DNA from: Labilithrix luteola | GTDB lineage: Bacteria > Myxococcota_A > Polyangia > Polyangiales > Polyangiaceae | Assembly: GCF_001263205.1 (NCBI RefSeq) | Contig: NZ_CP012333.1 | Coordinates: forward strand, 8,909,501 to 8,973,500 | DNA: 64,000 nucleotides | Direction: 5' to 3' | Notes under the pieces: generated by a model | Databases searched by the model: none | What the model was told of the DNA's origin: nothing | Seen by the model: only the letters and a program-made list of their open reading frames with translations | Program-made: the position numbers and the translations under genes | Shown: piece by piece, positions 12,991-21,501 of the stretch | How the letters are laid out: each line of letters starts with the position of its first letter | How positions within the stretch are numbered: position 1 is the first letter of the stretch

Positions 12991-13025
12991 TGCGGGCGTC
13001 CTTCCTTCGGGAAGTGACGCCCGTA
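12991..13025 (+). terminator. Hairpin terminator after rpoD
   Basis: CGGGCGTC pairs with GACGCCCG, continuing into CTTCC/GGAAG capped by a TTCG tetraloop, with one bulged T. A modest T-rich stretch (GTTTGTGCTT) follows. It starts 22 bases after the rpoD stop. Confidence 0.75.
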
Positions 13026-13096
13026 GGCGTTTGTGCTTCATCGCGAGTTCGCGCGTTTATGGATCGCACCGCGGGTGTCGTGCTTTCGTTTCGACG

Positions 13097-13462
13097 ATGA
13101 AGGCAGCGACGCGGGTGGGGCTGACGTTTGGTTTGGTGGTGAGCCTTGGCGTGGCGGCGGTGGCGGCCTGCTCGTCGGGCAGTCTGCCGGCTCCGACCGA
13201 GGACGGCGGGGCCCAGGACTCGGGCTCGTCGGGGACCTCCGGGAGCTCCGGGAGCTCGGGGACGCCCGGCGACTCGGGAACGTCCGGAACGCCGCAACGC
13301 GATGCGAGCGCGGCCCGCGAGTGCTCGCCCGAATGCCTTCGGAACACCGTCTGCCGCGCGGGGGACTGCACGGGACCCGTCACGTCGGACGGGTGTTGCA
13401 ACTGCCTGCCGGGCGAGGTCGACGAAGCGACGTGCAACGTCGACGCATCATCCCACCAATGA
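13097..13462 (+). CDS. Small cysteine-rich lipoprotein, function unknown
   Basis: This 121-residue protein has a signal peptide ending in a lipobox (VAAVAAC), so it is a predicted envelope lipoprotein. A Ser/Gly/Thr-rich tether spans about residues 30-70. The C-terminal 50 residues have about ten Cys (for example CSPECLRNTVC and DGCCNCLPG), suggesting a small disulfide-stabilised domain. I chose the ATG at 13097 because the hydrophobic segment follows directly; an upstream in-frame start would bury it. No function is recognised. Confidence 0.7.
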   Translation: MKAATRVGLTFGLVVSLGVAAVAACSSGSLPAPTEDGGAQDSGSSGTSGSSGSSGTPGDSGTSGTPQRDASAARECSPECLRNTVCRAGDCTGPVTSDGCCNCLPGEVDEATCNVDASSHQ

Positions 13463-13503
13463 ACACTTGACCGTAGCGGTCGTACGCGGCACCAAGGTGA
13501 GCC

Positions 13504-14799
13504 ATGCGCAAGCTTGCTTCGCTCTCCTTTGGTCTTCGCGTCGTGGGTCTGATCGCTCTGGGATCGCTGTTTGGCGGTCTTGCGGCGTGTGGTGACGATT
13601 CGTCGTCGCCCTCGAATGCCGCGACCGACGACTCCGACGCAGGCCCGGACGACGGTTCGAAGGGCGGCGGAAAGCCGGACTCGGGCGGCTCCAAGTCGGA
13701 CGGGGGCCCTTCGGCGACCACCTGTCCTCGTTCACTGGCGCCGGCAGACCGGGCGCGCAAGGCGGTCGTCTCGCATCCTTTCGTGGAAGGCGGCGGCGCG
13801 AAGGCGAACGTGTTCGAGGTCCTCGACTACTCCGAAGAGGGCACGTTCTCGCAGCCGAAGCAGACGTTCACGATGGGCCCGGCCTACAGCGAGATCGTCT
13901 TCACGCCGGATGGCAAGGTGGGCATCGTCGCTCAGGACGACGGTACGCTTGGCGTCTTCACGTTCGACGATACGGGGACCGTTCGCGTCGTTCACGAGGC
14001 CTTCAAAGGCCAGTTCTATGCGAGCCGGGTGGTCGTCGCCCCGGACGGGACGCGCGTCTTCGTACTCGACAATCAGACTGCGGAGCACAACGGGGGCGTC
14101 TACGAGGTGGCTATCAACTGCGACGGCACCTTGACGGACCGCGGCCTCGTCATTCCCGGAGGTGGCGCCCACGTCATGGCCTTCCTCCCCAACGATCCTG
14201 CGCGCGCCGTGCTCGTCGCGATGAAGGCGTTCAACTCCGCCGACAACACGTACGCCCATCAGGTCGATTTTTCCGCGGCGACGCCCGCCGTGGTCTCGAG
14301 TGGCGCCGTGTTCCCCGAGAAGGATGCCATCGCCTCCTGGGTGAGCATCACGCCGGACGCCAAGTACGCGATGATCACGGACAACGGGGTCATCCACGGC
14401 AGCCGCATGGCGGCGATCGAGCTGGCGACCATGAAGGCAGTGACGCCGATCGAGACGCTGAATCCGGCCGCGTTCGTGATGTCGCCCTGGGGCAACGCGG
14501 GGCTGGTGGTGAACTCGGACGGTGAAGACGCGCTACGTGTCGTGACGTACGACCCCTCGAGCGCGAGCGTGCCTTTCAAGATCAAGAACGAGGTGGCCTA
14601 TGCCGGCGCCAAGACCGAGCTTCCCACGATCGCTCAGGTGCTCGACCGCGGCAAACTCAAGGGCCGCATCCTCGTCGGCGAGCTCCTGGCCATCCGGCAG
14701 CTTACGTTCGCCGCGGATGGCAGCGTCACGGACAAGGGCACCTTCCCGGTCGGCACGGGCGCCACGGCGATCGTCGGCGCGTTCGGCATCCAGCCCTGA
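13504..14799 (+). CDS. Beta-propeller-like lipoprotein, function unknown
   Basis: The protein has 431 residues, with a signal peptide and lipobox GGLAAC near residue 30, then a Ser/Asp/Gly/Lys tether to about 75. The rest consists of repeated strands of the type VVVAPDGTRVFVLDN and FTFDDTGTVRVVH, which look like a seven-bladed lactonase or YncE-type propeller (PF10282-like). The lactonase-family label is by overall look only; no catalytic residues can be assigned. It lies 41 bp after the small lipoprotein gene on the same strand. Confidence 0.75.
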   Translation: MRKLASLSFGLRVVGLIALGSLFGGLAACGDDSSSPSNAATDDSDAGPDDGSKGGGKPDSGGSKSDGGPSATTCPRSLAPADRARKAVVSHPFVEGGGAKANVFEVLDYSEEGTFSQPKQTFTMGPAYSEIVFTPDGKVGIVAQDDGTLGVFTFDDTGTVRVVHEAFKGQFYASRVVVAPDGTRVFVLDNQTAEHNGGVYEVAINCDGTLTDRGLVIPGGGAHVMAFLPNDPARAVLVAMKAFNSADNTYAHQVDFSAATPAVVSSGAVFPEKDAIASWVSITPDAKYAMITDNGVIHGSRMAAIELATMKAVTPIETLNPAAFVMSPWGNAGLVVNSDGEDALRVVTYDPSSASVPFKIKNEVAYAGAKTELPTIAQVLDRGKLKGRILVGELLAIRQLTFAADGSVTDKGTFPVGTGATAIVGAFGIQP

Positions 14800-14868
14800 C
14801 CTATCCCGACAGGTCTACAAAAACGACCGGGGTTCCTTCCCAAACCGCTATTTTCTAGGCCTGTCGTC

Positions 14869-15501
14869 ATGAACCCCGGTCATCGGGCAGGGCGGGGTGT
14901 CGTCCTTTTCCTTACCGCGCTGGCGCTCACGGACTGTGAGAAGGGGTGCCTCGCGTCGTGGCTCTCGACCCACGGCGTTGGGGGGAGCTCCCCCGGCGGA
15001 TCGTCGGGCACCGATGCGACCGGTCGGGGCCTGGACCTCACCGGGACGGACTGTTCCGACGGCCTCGCGCGATGCATCGAGGGGCAGGTGCAGGTCTCGC
15101 GAACTGCGCACCTACCGGCGCGAACAGGGCAGGGGAACGAACCGCGCGGATGTCCGTGGGTGGTGGCAGGGCACTGCGGAGTCGACTGCGCGGTCAGCGG
15201 GATCGAAGTCGCTGCCGCGAGCGATGCCATTGCCCTCGAGCAGCTCTGCAGGCCGTCCGAGAGTGTCGAGCGCGCAGCGCTTCCCACCGACCCACGGCGC
15301 GGTGAGATTTGCGCGGCGTCACGAATCGATTGCGTGGACGGCGTGGTCGGTCTCTGCGACGCGCCCGGGGCGACCGTGCGCGCACTGGGCGTGTGCGTTC
15401 ACGGCTGTGCCGACGGCATTTCGGTGGAGCCTGAGGACATCCTGACCAGCGATGGAGTCGCCGCGATCCTGTGTCGGCGGGATCACGCTGAACGCCGGTA
15501 G
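14869..15501 (+). CDS. Cysteine-rich lipoprotein, function unknown
   Basis: This 210-residue predicted lipoprotein has the lipobox LALTDC about 23 residues in. The mature part has a Gly/Ser stretch and then about a dozen Cys residues spread through short segments such as CSDGLARC and CIDG-like turns, which suggests disulfide bonding in the envelope. I do not recognise the family. The upstream 69 bp contain an imperfect inverted repeat (CGACAGG ... CCTGTCG) flanking the probable transcription start. Confidence 0.65.
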   Translation: MNPGHRAGRGVVLFLTALALTDCEKGCLASWLSTHGVGGSSPGGSSGTDATGRGLDLTGTDCSDGLARCIEGQVQVSRTAHLPARTGQGNEPRGCPWVVAGHCGVDCAVSGIEVAAASDAIALEQLCRPSESVERAALPTDPRRGEICAASRIDCVDGVVGLCDAPGATVRALGVCVHGCADGISVEPEDILTSDGVAAILCRRDHAERR

Positions 15502-15888
15502 CGCGCACCTACATACGCGAAGCGTACGTTTGGACGCGCGTAATCCGCGTGCACGAGCGCCACGTGTTTGACGGGCGTGTCAACGCGCCGACACGGGTGT
15601 GTTGGCGTTCATGTCACCCCCAACGACGCGATTTCAGGCGCCCCTCCCGACCTCGTGTCAGGAAATGTGACCGCATTCGCGCGGTGTTTGTACGATTTGA
15701 AATGGGTCGATCGAAAGCGTTTCGCGCGCTCTCACGCGTCGCGAAGCGAGGGGTCTCGTCTTGTCGGCAGGCGACAGAGACCTCGCCGAAGTACAGCGGA
15801 GACGCACGAAAGACTTCGGCCTGCCAATTGCTTTAGTCGGACGCAGGGCAGGAGGCCGTCGGTCAGAGCGACCGCCGGACGGATTCAA
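15502..15888. other. 387-bp intergenic region, no gene seen
   Basis: The region lies between the Cys-rich lipoprotein and the FGE-like gene. The longer frames have poor codon use and no ribosome site. The only motif I can point to is TTGAC-N6-GTCAA near 15567-15582; I see no convincing promoter pair. Confidence 0.5.
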
Positions 15889-16938
15889 ATGAAACGCGCG
15901 AAGGTCGGTTCGCTTCTTTTCGTGGGCGCAACCATTCTCATTCTGGCGGCACCGTCGGCGCAGAGCTCGGCGCTCGCTGACACTGCGCATCAGGCGCAGG
16001 ACGACGACGGACCAAATCGCAAGTCCGTCGGCACCAAGCTCGGTGCAGGCGGCGCTGCGAATGGTGCGTCGGGCGCGGCTGCGACCAACGCGAAGACGGC
16101 CCTGGTGAATGCGAGTGTCCGGACGGTCACGCCGAAGGCGGCCCAGGACCTCGGCGCGTCGGGATCCTGCCCGGCCAACATGGTCGAGGTCGAAGGCGAT
16201 TACTGCCCGACCCTCGAGCAAAAGTGCACGAAGTGGATGGACCCGGAAAACACGGTTCCGCGCCGCTGCGCAGAGTTCGCCCCGACCGGCGCCTGCCAGG
16301 GCAAGGCCATCAAGAAGCACTTCTGTATCGACCGCTTCGAGTACCCCAACAAGGTCGGCGAGAAGCCGGTCGTGATGAAGACCTGGTACGAGGCCGCCGA
16401 CGCCTGCAAGGGGCAGGGCAAGCGCCTGTGCGGTGACAGCGAGTGGACGCTCGCCTGCGAAGGCCAGGAGCGACTCCCGTATCCGTACGGCTACACGCGC
16501 AACGCCGAGGCCTGCAACATCGACAAGCCCCACCCGGACGTCAACGAGAAGGCCCTCGCCAACCCGATGACGCGCGATGCCGAAGTCGCGCGCCTCTGGC
16601 AGGGCGAAACCAGCGGCTCGCGTGAGGCCTGCGTCAGCCCCTACGGCGCGTTCGATATGACGGGCAACGTGGACGAGTGGGTCGTCAACGAAAGCGGGAT
16701 GCCCTACAAGAGCGGCCTCAAGGGCGGCTACTGGGGTCCGGTCCGCGACCGCTGCCGCCCCATGACCACCGCGCACTTCGAGCAGTTCTCGTTCTACCAG
16801 ATCGGCTTCCGCTGCTGCTCGGACGACGTCGAGAACCCGACCAACGTGGCCAAGCCCGCGCACCCCGGCTTCGGCGCTCCCGCAGGTCGTGGTCCGGCTT
16901 CGAATCCGGCGCCCGGCGCGCTCGTCACCGGTTCCTGA
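15889..16938 (+). CDS. Secreted formylglycine-generating-enzyme-like (SUMF1/FGE fold) protein
   Basis: This 349-residue protein has a signal peptide (LLFVGATILILAAPSAQSSA) and a linker to about residue 90, then an FGE-sulfatase fold. It contains CIDRFEYPN, the segment WYEAADACKGQGKRLC, the family signature DMTGNVDEWVVNESG, the GGYWGPVRDRCRP core and the ending IGFRCCSDD. The family includes sulfatase activators and many non-catalytic surface proteins; no sulfatase gene is near, so catalysis is not established. I chose the ATG just before the signal peptide. A strong hairpin terminator follows. Confidence 0.85.
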   Translation: MKRAKVGSLLFVGATILILAAPSAQSSALADTAHQAQDDDGPNRKSVGTKLGAGGAANGASGAAATNAKTALVNASVRTVTPKAAQDLGASGSCPANMVEVEGDYCPTLEQKCTKWMDPENTVPRRCAEFAPTGACQGKAIKKHFCIDRFEYPNKVGEKPVVMKTWYEAADACKGQGKRLCGDSEWTLACEGQERLPYPYGYTRNAEACNIDKPHPDVNEKALANPMTRDAEVARLWQGETSGSREACVSPYGAFDMTGNVDEWVVNESGMPYKSGLKGGYWGPVRDRCRPMTTAHFEQFSFYQIGFRCCSDDVENPTNVAKPAHPGFGAPAGRGPASNPAPGALVTGS

Positions 16939-16960
16939 TCGAATCACCGAATCCTCGCGC

Positions 16961-17007
16961 AAAAAGCAAAACGCCATCGGAGCAAACTCCGGTGGCGTTT
17001 TTGCTTT
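16961..17007. terminator. Strong bidirectional rho-independent terminator
   Basis: A stem of about 20 bp (AGCAAAACGCCATCGGAG against CTCCGGTGGCGTTTTTGCT, one bulge and one G-U pair) closes on a CAAA loop. A-rich and T-rich flanks on both sides let it serve the FGE-like gene (+) and the converging gene at 17031-17543 (-). Confidence 0.9.
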
Positions 17008-17030
17008 CGAGCCTTGGCGTCGTCGGCCGT

Positions 17031-17543
17031 CTACGGAGCGTCGGCGTCGGCACCCCAGCCAGCGCCCGCGTCCTTGGGGGCCGGCGGAGGTAGCGCCTTC
17101 TTCGGCGGGTCGCCGTACTCGAGGCGAAGCTTCCGTGAGAGCTGATCGACCATCACCTGCTCGTGATAGCCGGGCATTTGGGGGATCTGGACGACGACAC
17201 GCACGCTCCCGCCGTCCTTCGAGCGGATGAACTCCATCGACCCTGGCACCGTCTTGCCGCCGCTCTCGGGCGACTTGTAGTCGAACAGCAGGTAGCCGAC
17301 GTTGTCGTCCTTCTCGGTCACCTTGAGGCTGAGGTCGACGCGCACGAGGCGAAGCCCGGCGTTCCACGTGCGGTCGAAGCCGTAGGTAGAGTCGTAGCCG
17401 CTCTTCGCGCTCGCGGGCGCCGAGGGCAGGACGACCGCGGCAGCGACGACGAGACCGGCGCCGACGCCCGCCACGACCGGTCGAACGTGCATGGAGACCG
17501 CCGCGCGCCGGGCGAGGACGGCGAGAAACGCGAAGTGCCGCAT
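17031..17543 (-). CDS. Secreted protein of unknown function
   Basis: This protein of up to 170 residues has a signal peptide whose hydrophobic core VGAGLVVAAAVVLPSAPASA ends near residue 46. An internal ATG (17490-17492) would give a more usual 153-residue form, and the start is unresolved. The mature region has alternating strands (LRLVRVDLSLKVTEKDDNVG, VRVVVQIPQMPG) and a Pro/Ala/Asp-rich tail. There is no recognised domain. It ends against the bidirectional terminator. Confidence 0.65.
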   Translation of the reverse strand: MRHFAFLAVLARRAAVSMHVRPVVAGVGAGLVVAAAVVLPSAPASAKSGYDSTYGFDRTWNAGLRLVRVDLSLKVTEKDDNVGYLLFDYKSPESGGKTVPGSMEFIRSKDGGSVRVVVQIPQMPGYHEQVMVDQLSRKLRLEYGDPPKKALPPPAPKDAGAGWGADADAP

Positions 17544-17646
17544 GCCTCTCGGCTACGGCATCGCGGCACGCCTGGCCAAGTTCGCGCCACGTTCGCGGCG
17601 AGTTGGCGCCAAGTTCGCGGGAATTCCCGCGCCCTCGGCGAAGTCG

Positions 17647-18798
17647 CTACTGGTTCGGCGAGAGCGCCCGCTCGCCCTCGAATCCGGACGGGGGAGCCTC
17701 GCTCTCGGCGCCGAGGCCGGGGGCGTGGGAGAGCGTCGTGAGCGCGCCGCGGTCACCGACGAGGAAGATGGCCGCGCCGATGATCGTCCACACGAGCTGG
17801 ACCGCGTAGAGCACGAAGGCGTAGGCCGCGCCCGAGCCCGTCATCACGTGGGCAGGGAAGTACATCGACATGCCCGCGTAGATGCCGGCCTGGAAGACAC
17901 CGAGCAGGCCCGGCGGGCCGGGGATCAGCACGGTGCAGCCGAGCATGCCCATGAGCGCGCACGCTTCGCCGAACGTGATCGCGCTGCCGTCCGCATGAAC
18001 GACGCCGCAACCCCACGCGAGGACCCACATGCCGAGCGCGTTGAAGAACCAGTACGCCGCGGTCTCGGCGAGGAAGCCCCCCGCGTCGCGTCCGCGCCCG
18101 AGGAAGTGGAGGCCGTTGGCGAGCTTCTCCGCTGTGTCGGCCAGCTTGTCGCCGAGCTTCGTCGAGACGATGCCGAACACCGCGCGCGTCACGCGGTTCG
18201 CCCAGGCGCGCGCGAAGTAGAACACGGCGATCGTGATGAAGGCCGTCGTGAAGACGGCGAGCATCACGAAGCCGCTGGCGCGCACTTGCTGAACGGTAAT
18301 CGGCAGGCCGATCACCTTCTGATCCAGCGGATTGAGCGTGGGCACGAAGATGAGAGCGACGGCGAGGACGATGCTCAGGAAGAGGCCGTCGACCACGCGC
18401 TCGGCAACGACGGTGCCCGTCGCCGACGACATCGAGATCTTCCCCTTCTCGCGGAGCATGTACGGCCGAACGATCTCGCCGATGCGGAACGGCATCAGGA
18501 GGATCGCTGCGAAGCCGATCCACGACACGGCAAGCACGCGCCGGCGCGGCACTTCGACGAACGAGCGGAGCAGGAAACGCCACCGCACCGCACGGAAGTA
18601 GCTCATCGCGATCAGCGTCAGGACGTAGACCGGAACGGTCCACCAACGGACGTGCTTGAAGTCACCCCCCTCTGGCAGCAATGTCAGGCCACCCTTCTGG
18701 AGTGTGAATACGATTCCCGCGGTGATGATGACCGACGCGATCAGCTTCGCGCCGTGGCGCCGAAGAAAGCTTTTGGATTCCGTAGTATTTTCGGACAT
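17647..18798 (-). CDS. Flippase-like integral membrane protein (LPG synthase TM / YbhN-AglD family)
   Basis: The protein has 383 residues with about eight membrane segments. It belongs to the UPF0104 / lysylphosphatidylglycerol-synthase transmembrane family (PF03706). Family features are the early FRAVRWRFLLRSF segment, the GFAAILLMPFRIGEIVRPYML region and the late IPGPPGLLGVFQ motif. Family members are thought to move or modify lipid-linked substrates. It lacks the soluble aminoacyltransferase domain of MprF. The C-terminal 30 residues are hydrophilic. The genomic context of envelope polysaccharide genes nearby (20-22 kb) is compatible with a lipid-linked sugar role, but that is inference. 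Confidence 0.85.
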   Translation of the reverse strand: MSENTTESKSFLRRHGAKLIASVIITAGIVFTLQKGGLTLLPEGGDFKHVRWWTVPVYVLTLIAMSYFRAVRWRFLLRSFVEVPRRRVLAVSWIGFAAILLMPFRIGEIVRPYMLREKGKISMSSATGTVVAERVVDGLFLSIVLAVALIFVPTLNPLDQKVIGLPITVQQVRASGFVMLAVFTTAFITIAVFYFARAWANRVTRAVFGIVSTKLGDKLADTAEKLANGLHFLGRGRDAGGFLAETAAYWFFNALGMWVLAWGCGVVHADGSAITFGEACALMGMLGCTVLIPGPPGLLGVFQAGIYAGMSMYFPAHVMTGSGAAYAFVLYAVQLVWTIIGAAIFLVGDRGALTTLSHAPGLGAESEAPPSGFEGERALSPNQ

Positions 18799-18991
18799 CT
18801 GAACCGCTCGCGAGAACCTGCTCGAGCCGGCATGAATCGCTCGAACACGGGCGCCGTGTGGCGCGGGTGTGCCATTGGCCGCAGAGGGCTGGCTCTATAG
18901 CACGTTGCGAGCCGGAGCCAGGCCGTCCCGATGGGCTTGGCGACATGGCGGGGCATGTGTCATAAGCCGCCGCAATTCAGCGGGGGGTTCC

Positions 18992-20173
18992 GTGCCGATT
19001 CGTCCATTCGATCGTCCTCGTTCTTTGTTCGCCGTCGCCGTCGCTCCGATGCTGATCGGTGCGGGCGCGTGCACAGGGGCAACGCCCACCGAGCTCGAAG
19101 AGCCGTGGCGGGGCACGCAAGTCAGCGCAACCGAGCCCGCTGGCGAAGTCGGCAGCGAGGTGGGGGACGGCGAGGGCACGCCCGCAGAATCGGGGGATGG
19201 CGCTGGCGTTGGCCAGGGCAGCGGCGACAAGGGGAAGGGCGGCAAGAACTGCCAGGCCGACGCCACCAAATTCGACGCTCCGGGCAACGGCGCCGATGAC
19301 GACTGCAACGGGAAGATCGACGACGTCGTCGCGTGCGACGCGAGCCTCGCTCTCGATTCCACCGACCCCATCGATGCGGCCAAAGCTCTCGGCCTCTGCG
19401 CGAAGGCGACCGGCTCGGCGTGGGGCGTCGTCGCCGCACGGTGGGTCAAACCGGACGGCACGAAGCTGCCGACCTCGGGCAATGTCTCGCACGGCATTTT
19501 GACCGGCTTCGGATCGAACTCCCCGCGTGAAGCCAAGTCGATGCTGGCGCTCTCGAGCGGAGCTGCGCGCGCGCCAGGCCAGAACGGCTACGGTTCCCCG
19601 TCCGGCGTCTCGAAGAACTACGCGAGCGGCGCGCCCTCCGGCTACCCGCGCACGTCCGACGCTTGCTACGACGCGCCGGGCACGCCCATGGACGGCGTGG
19701 CGCTCGAGCTCGACATCCGCGTGCCTTCGAACGCTACGTCGATGTCGTTCGCCTACCAGCTCTTCTCGTATGACTTCCCGTACGAGATCTGCACGGCCTA
19801 TGCGGACCAATTCGTGGTGACGATGACGCCGCCACCGCCCGGCGCGATCTCCGCCAACATCGCGCTCGATCCTGACGGCAAGGTTCTCGACTCGAGCAGC
19901 GTCTCGGGCATGCGTGCCTGCAAATCGGGCTGGTACGCGGGCCTCGACTACGAGTGTCCGCTCGGCATCTCGGGGCTCGCCGGTACCGGCTACGAGAACC
20001 ACGCCGCGTCGGGGTGGCTCCGTTCGACGGTCCCCGTGCAACCGGGCTCCTCGATCACGCTGCGTTTCGCGATCTGGGATTCGGAAGACGGCCAGTCGGA
20101 TTCGCTCGTCTTGCTCGACGGCCTCTCGTTCGGAACGAGCAAGCTCGCCTCGGTGCAGGTGACGACGCCTTAG
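18992..20173 (+). CDS. Lipoprotein with MopE-type metal-binding motif and choice-of-anchor L-like domain
   Basis: The protein has 393 residues and starts with GTG after a GGGGGG site; the lipobox ends LIGAGAC. A Gly/Glu/Asp tether precedes a MopE-type putative metal-binding motif, GNGADDDCNGKIDD, which is common in myxobacterial surface proteins. The remaining 270 residues are beta-rich (MSFAYQLFSYDFPYEICTAY, then ITLRFAIWDSEDGQSDSLVL), resembling choice-of-anchor L domains. A longer upstream frame exists but would hide the signal peptide. Probably cell-surface or outer-membrane located; no enzymatic role seen. Confidence 0.75.
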   Translation: MPIRPFDRPRSLFAVAVAPMLIGAGACTGATPTELEEPWRGTQVSATEPAGEVGSEVGDGEGTPAESGDGAGVGQGSGDKGKGGKNCQADATKFDAPGNGADDDCNGKIDDVVACDASLALDSTDPIDAAKALGLCAKATGSAWGVVAARWVKPDGTKLPTSGNVSHGILTGFGSNSPREAKSMLALSSGAARAPGQNGYGSPSGVSKNYASGAPSGYPRTSDACYDAPGTPMDGVALELDIRVPSNATSMSFAYQLFSYDFPYEICTAYADQFVVTMTPPPPGAISANIALDPDGKVLDSSSVSGMRACKSGWYAGLDYECPLGISGLAGTGYENHAASGWLRSTVPVQPGSSITLRFAIWDSEDGQSDSLVLLDGLSFGTSKLASVQVTTP

Positions 20174-20197
20174 TCGCGTCACCGGCACCGGTTCGAA

Positions 20198-21478
20198 TCA
20201 CAAGCTCCAGTAACGGATACGGTCTCCGATGGCCTCGGGACGGAGCGCGCTCTTCACGTCCACGAGCACGCCGCCGTCGCGCACGCGCGCAGCGATGGCG
20301 GGTTCGCCCATCGAGAGATAGGCGTCGTGCGCGACAGCGAAGACGAGCGCGTCGAGCGATTGCAGCTCGTCGAGCGAGGCGAGGGAGAGGCCGTATTCGT
20401 GGGCCGTCTCCTTGGCGTTCGCGAGCGGATCGTGGATGAGCGCCTGGATCCCGAACTCGCGCAGCTCGCGCAGGATGTCCGGCACCTTGCTGTTGCGGAT
20501 GTCGTTGACGTCTTCCTTGAACGTCAAGCCGAGCACGCCGACGCGCGCACCGCGCACCGGAATGTCCGCATTGACGAGCAGCTTCACGAGGCGGCCGGCG
20601 ACGTAGCGGCCCATGTTGTCGTTGATGCGGCGACCCGCGAGGATCACCTCGGGCTGGTAGCCGAGCTGCTGCGCCTTCGTGGTGAGGTAGTAGGGATCGA
20701 CGCCGATGCAGTGACCACCGACGAGGCCCGGACGGAACTTGAGGAAGTTCCATTTCGTGCCAGCCGCCGCGAGCACGTCCGAGGTGCGAATGCCCATGCG
20801 GTCGAAGATGATGGCGAGCTCGTTCATGAGCGCGATGTTGATGTCGCGCTGCGTGTTCTCGATGACCTTCGCCGCCTCGGCGACCTTGATCGACGGCGCC
20901 CGGTGGACGCCCGCATCGACGACGGCGCCGTAGGCCGAAGCGACGCGCTCGAGCGTGCCGGCGTCCTCGCCCGAGACAACCTTGGTGATGCGCTCGAGCG
21001 TGTGTTCCTTGTCGCCGGGGTTGATGCGCTCGGGCGAATAACCGAGCTTGAAGTCGACGCCCTGCGTGAGCCCCGAGACCTTCGCCAGCACCGGGCCGCA
21101 GATCTCTTCGGTCACCCCCGGGTAGACCGTCGATTCGTAGACGACGACCGCGTCCTTCGCGAGCACCTTGCCGACGGTCTCCGAAGCACGCACGACCGGC
21201 GTGAGGTCGGGAACGTTGTGCTCGTCGACGGGCGTAGGAACGGCCACGACGAAGAACGTCACGCCCGCCAGATCCGACGTGCTGCTCGTCATCGCGAGCG
21301 ACGTCGACGTCAAGACCTCCTCTGGCACCTCGTGGTTGCGATCGTATCCGCGGCGAAGCTCGCTCACCTTGGTCGCGTCGATGTCGAAGCCGACCGTCCC
21401 GGGGAACTTTCGCGCGAAGGCAAGGGCGACAGGCAAGCCGACGTAGCCGAGGCCAATGACGGCAATCTTCTCGGTCAT
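20198..21478 (-). CDS. Nucleotide-sugar (UDP-hexose/HexNAc) 6-dehydrogenase
   Basis: The protein has 426 residues and oxidises a UDP-sugar to the uronic acid with two NAD+. The N-terminal Rossmann motif is VIGLGYVGLPVALAFA; catalytic-loop features are ESTVYPGVTEE and GYSPERINPGD; the active-site Cys is in GLVGGHCIGVDPYY; the C-terminal UDP-binding domain has GLTFKEDVNDIRNSK. The length and motifs fit the WbpA/TviB subgroup (UDP-GlcNAc or UDP-GalNAc), but the substrate cannot be read from sequence. I chose the ATG at 21476-21478, which has AGGAG 8 bases upstream. It is 23 bp downstream of the CpsB-type gene. Confidence 0.92.
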   Translation of the reverse strand: MTEKIAVIGLGYVGLPVALAFARKFPGTVGFDIDATKVSELRRGYDRNHEVPEEVLTSTSLAMTSSTSDLAGVTFFVVAVPTPVDEHNVPDLTPVVRASETVGKVLAKDAVVVYESTVYPGVTEEICGPVLAKVSGLTQGVDFKLGYSPERINPGDKEHTLERITKVVSGEDAGTLERVASAYGAVVDAGVHRAPSIKVAEAAKVIENTQRDINIALMNELAIIFDRMGIRTSDVLAAAGTKWNFLKFRPGLVGGHCIGVDPYYLTTKAQQLGYQPEVILAGRRINDNMGRYVAGRLVKLLVNADIPVRGARVGVLGLTFKEDVNDIRNSKVPDILRELREFGIQALIHDPLANAKETAHEYGLSLASLDELQSLDALVFAVAHDAYLSMGEPAIAARVRDGGVLVDVKSALRPEAIGDRIRYWSL

Positions 21479-21501
21479 GGGTGTTTCTCCTACCATGGCA
21501 C

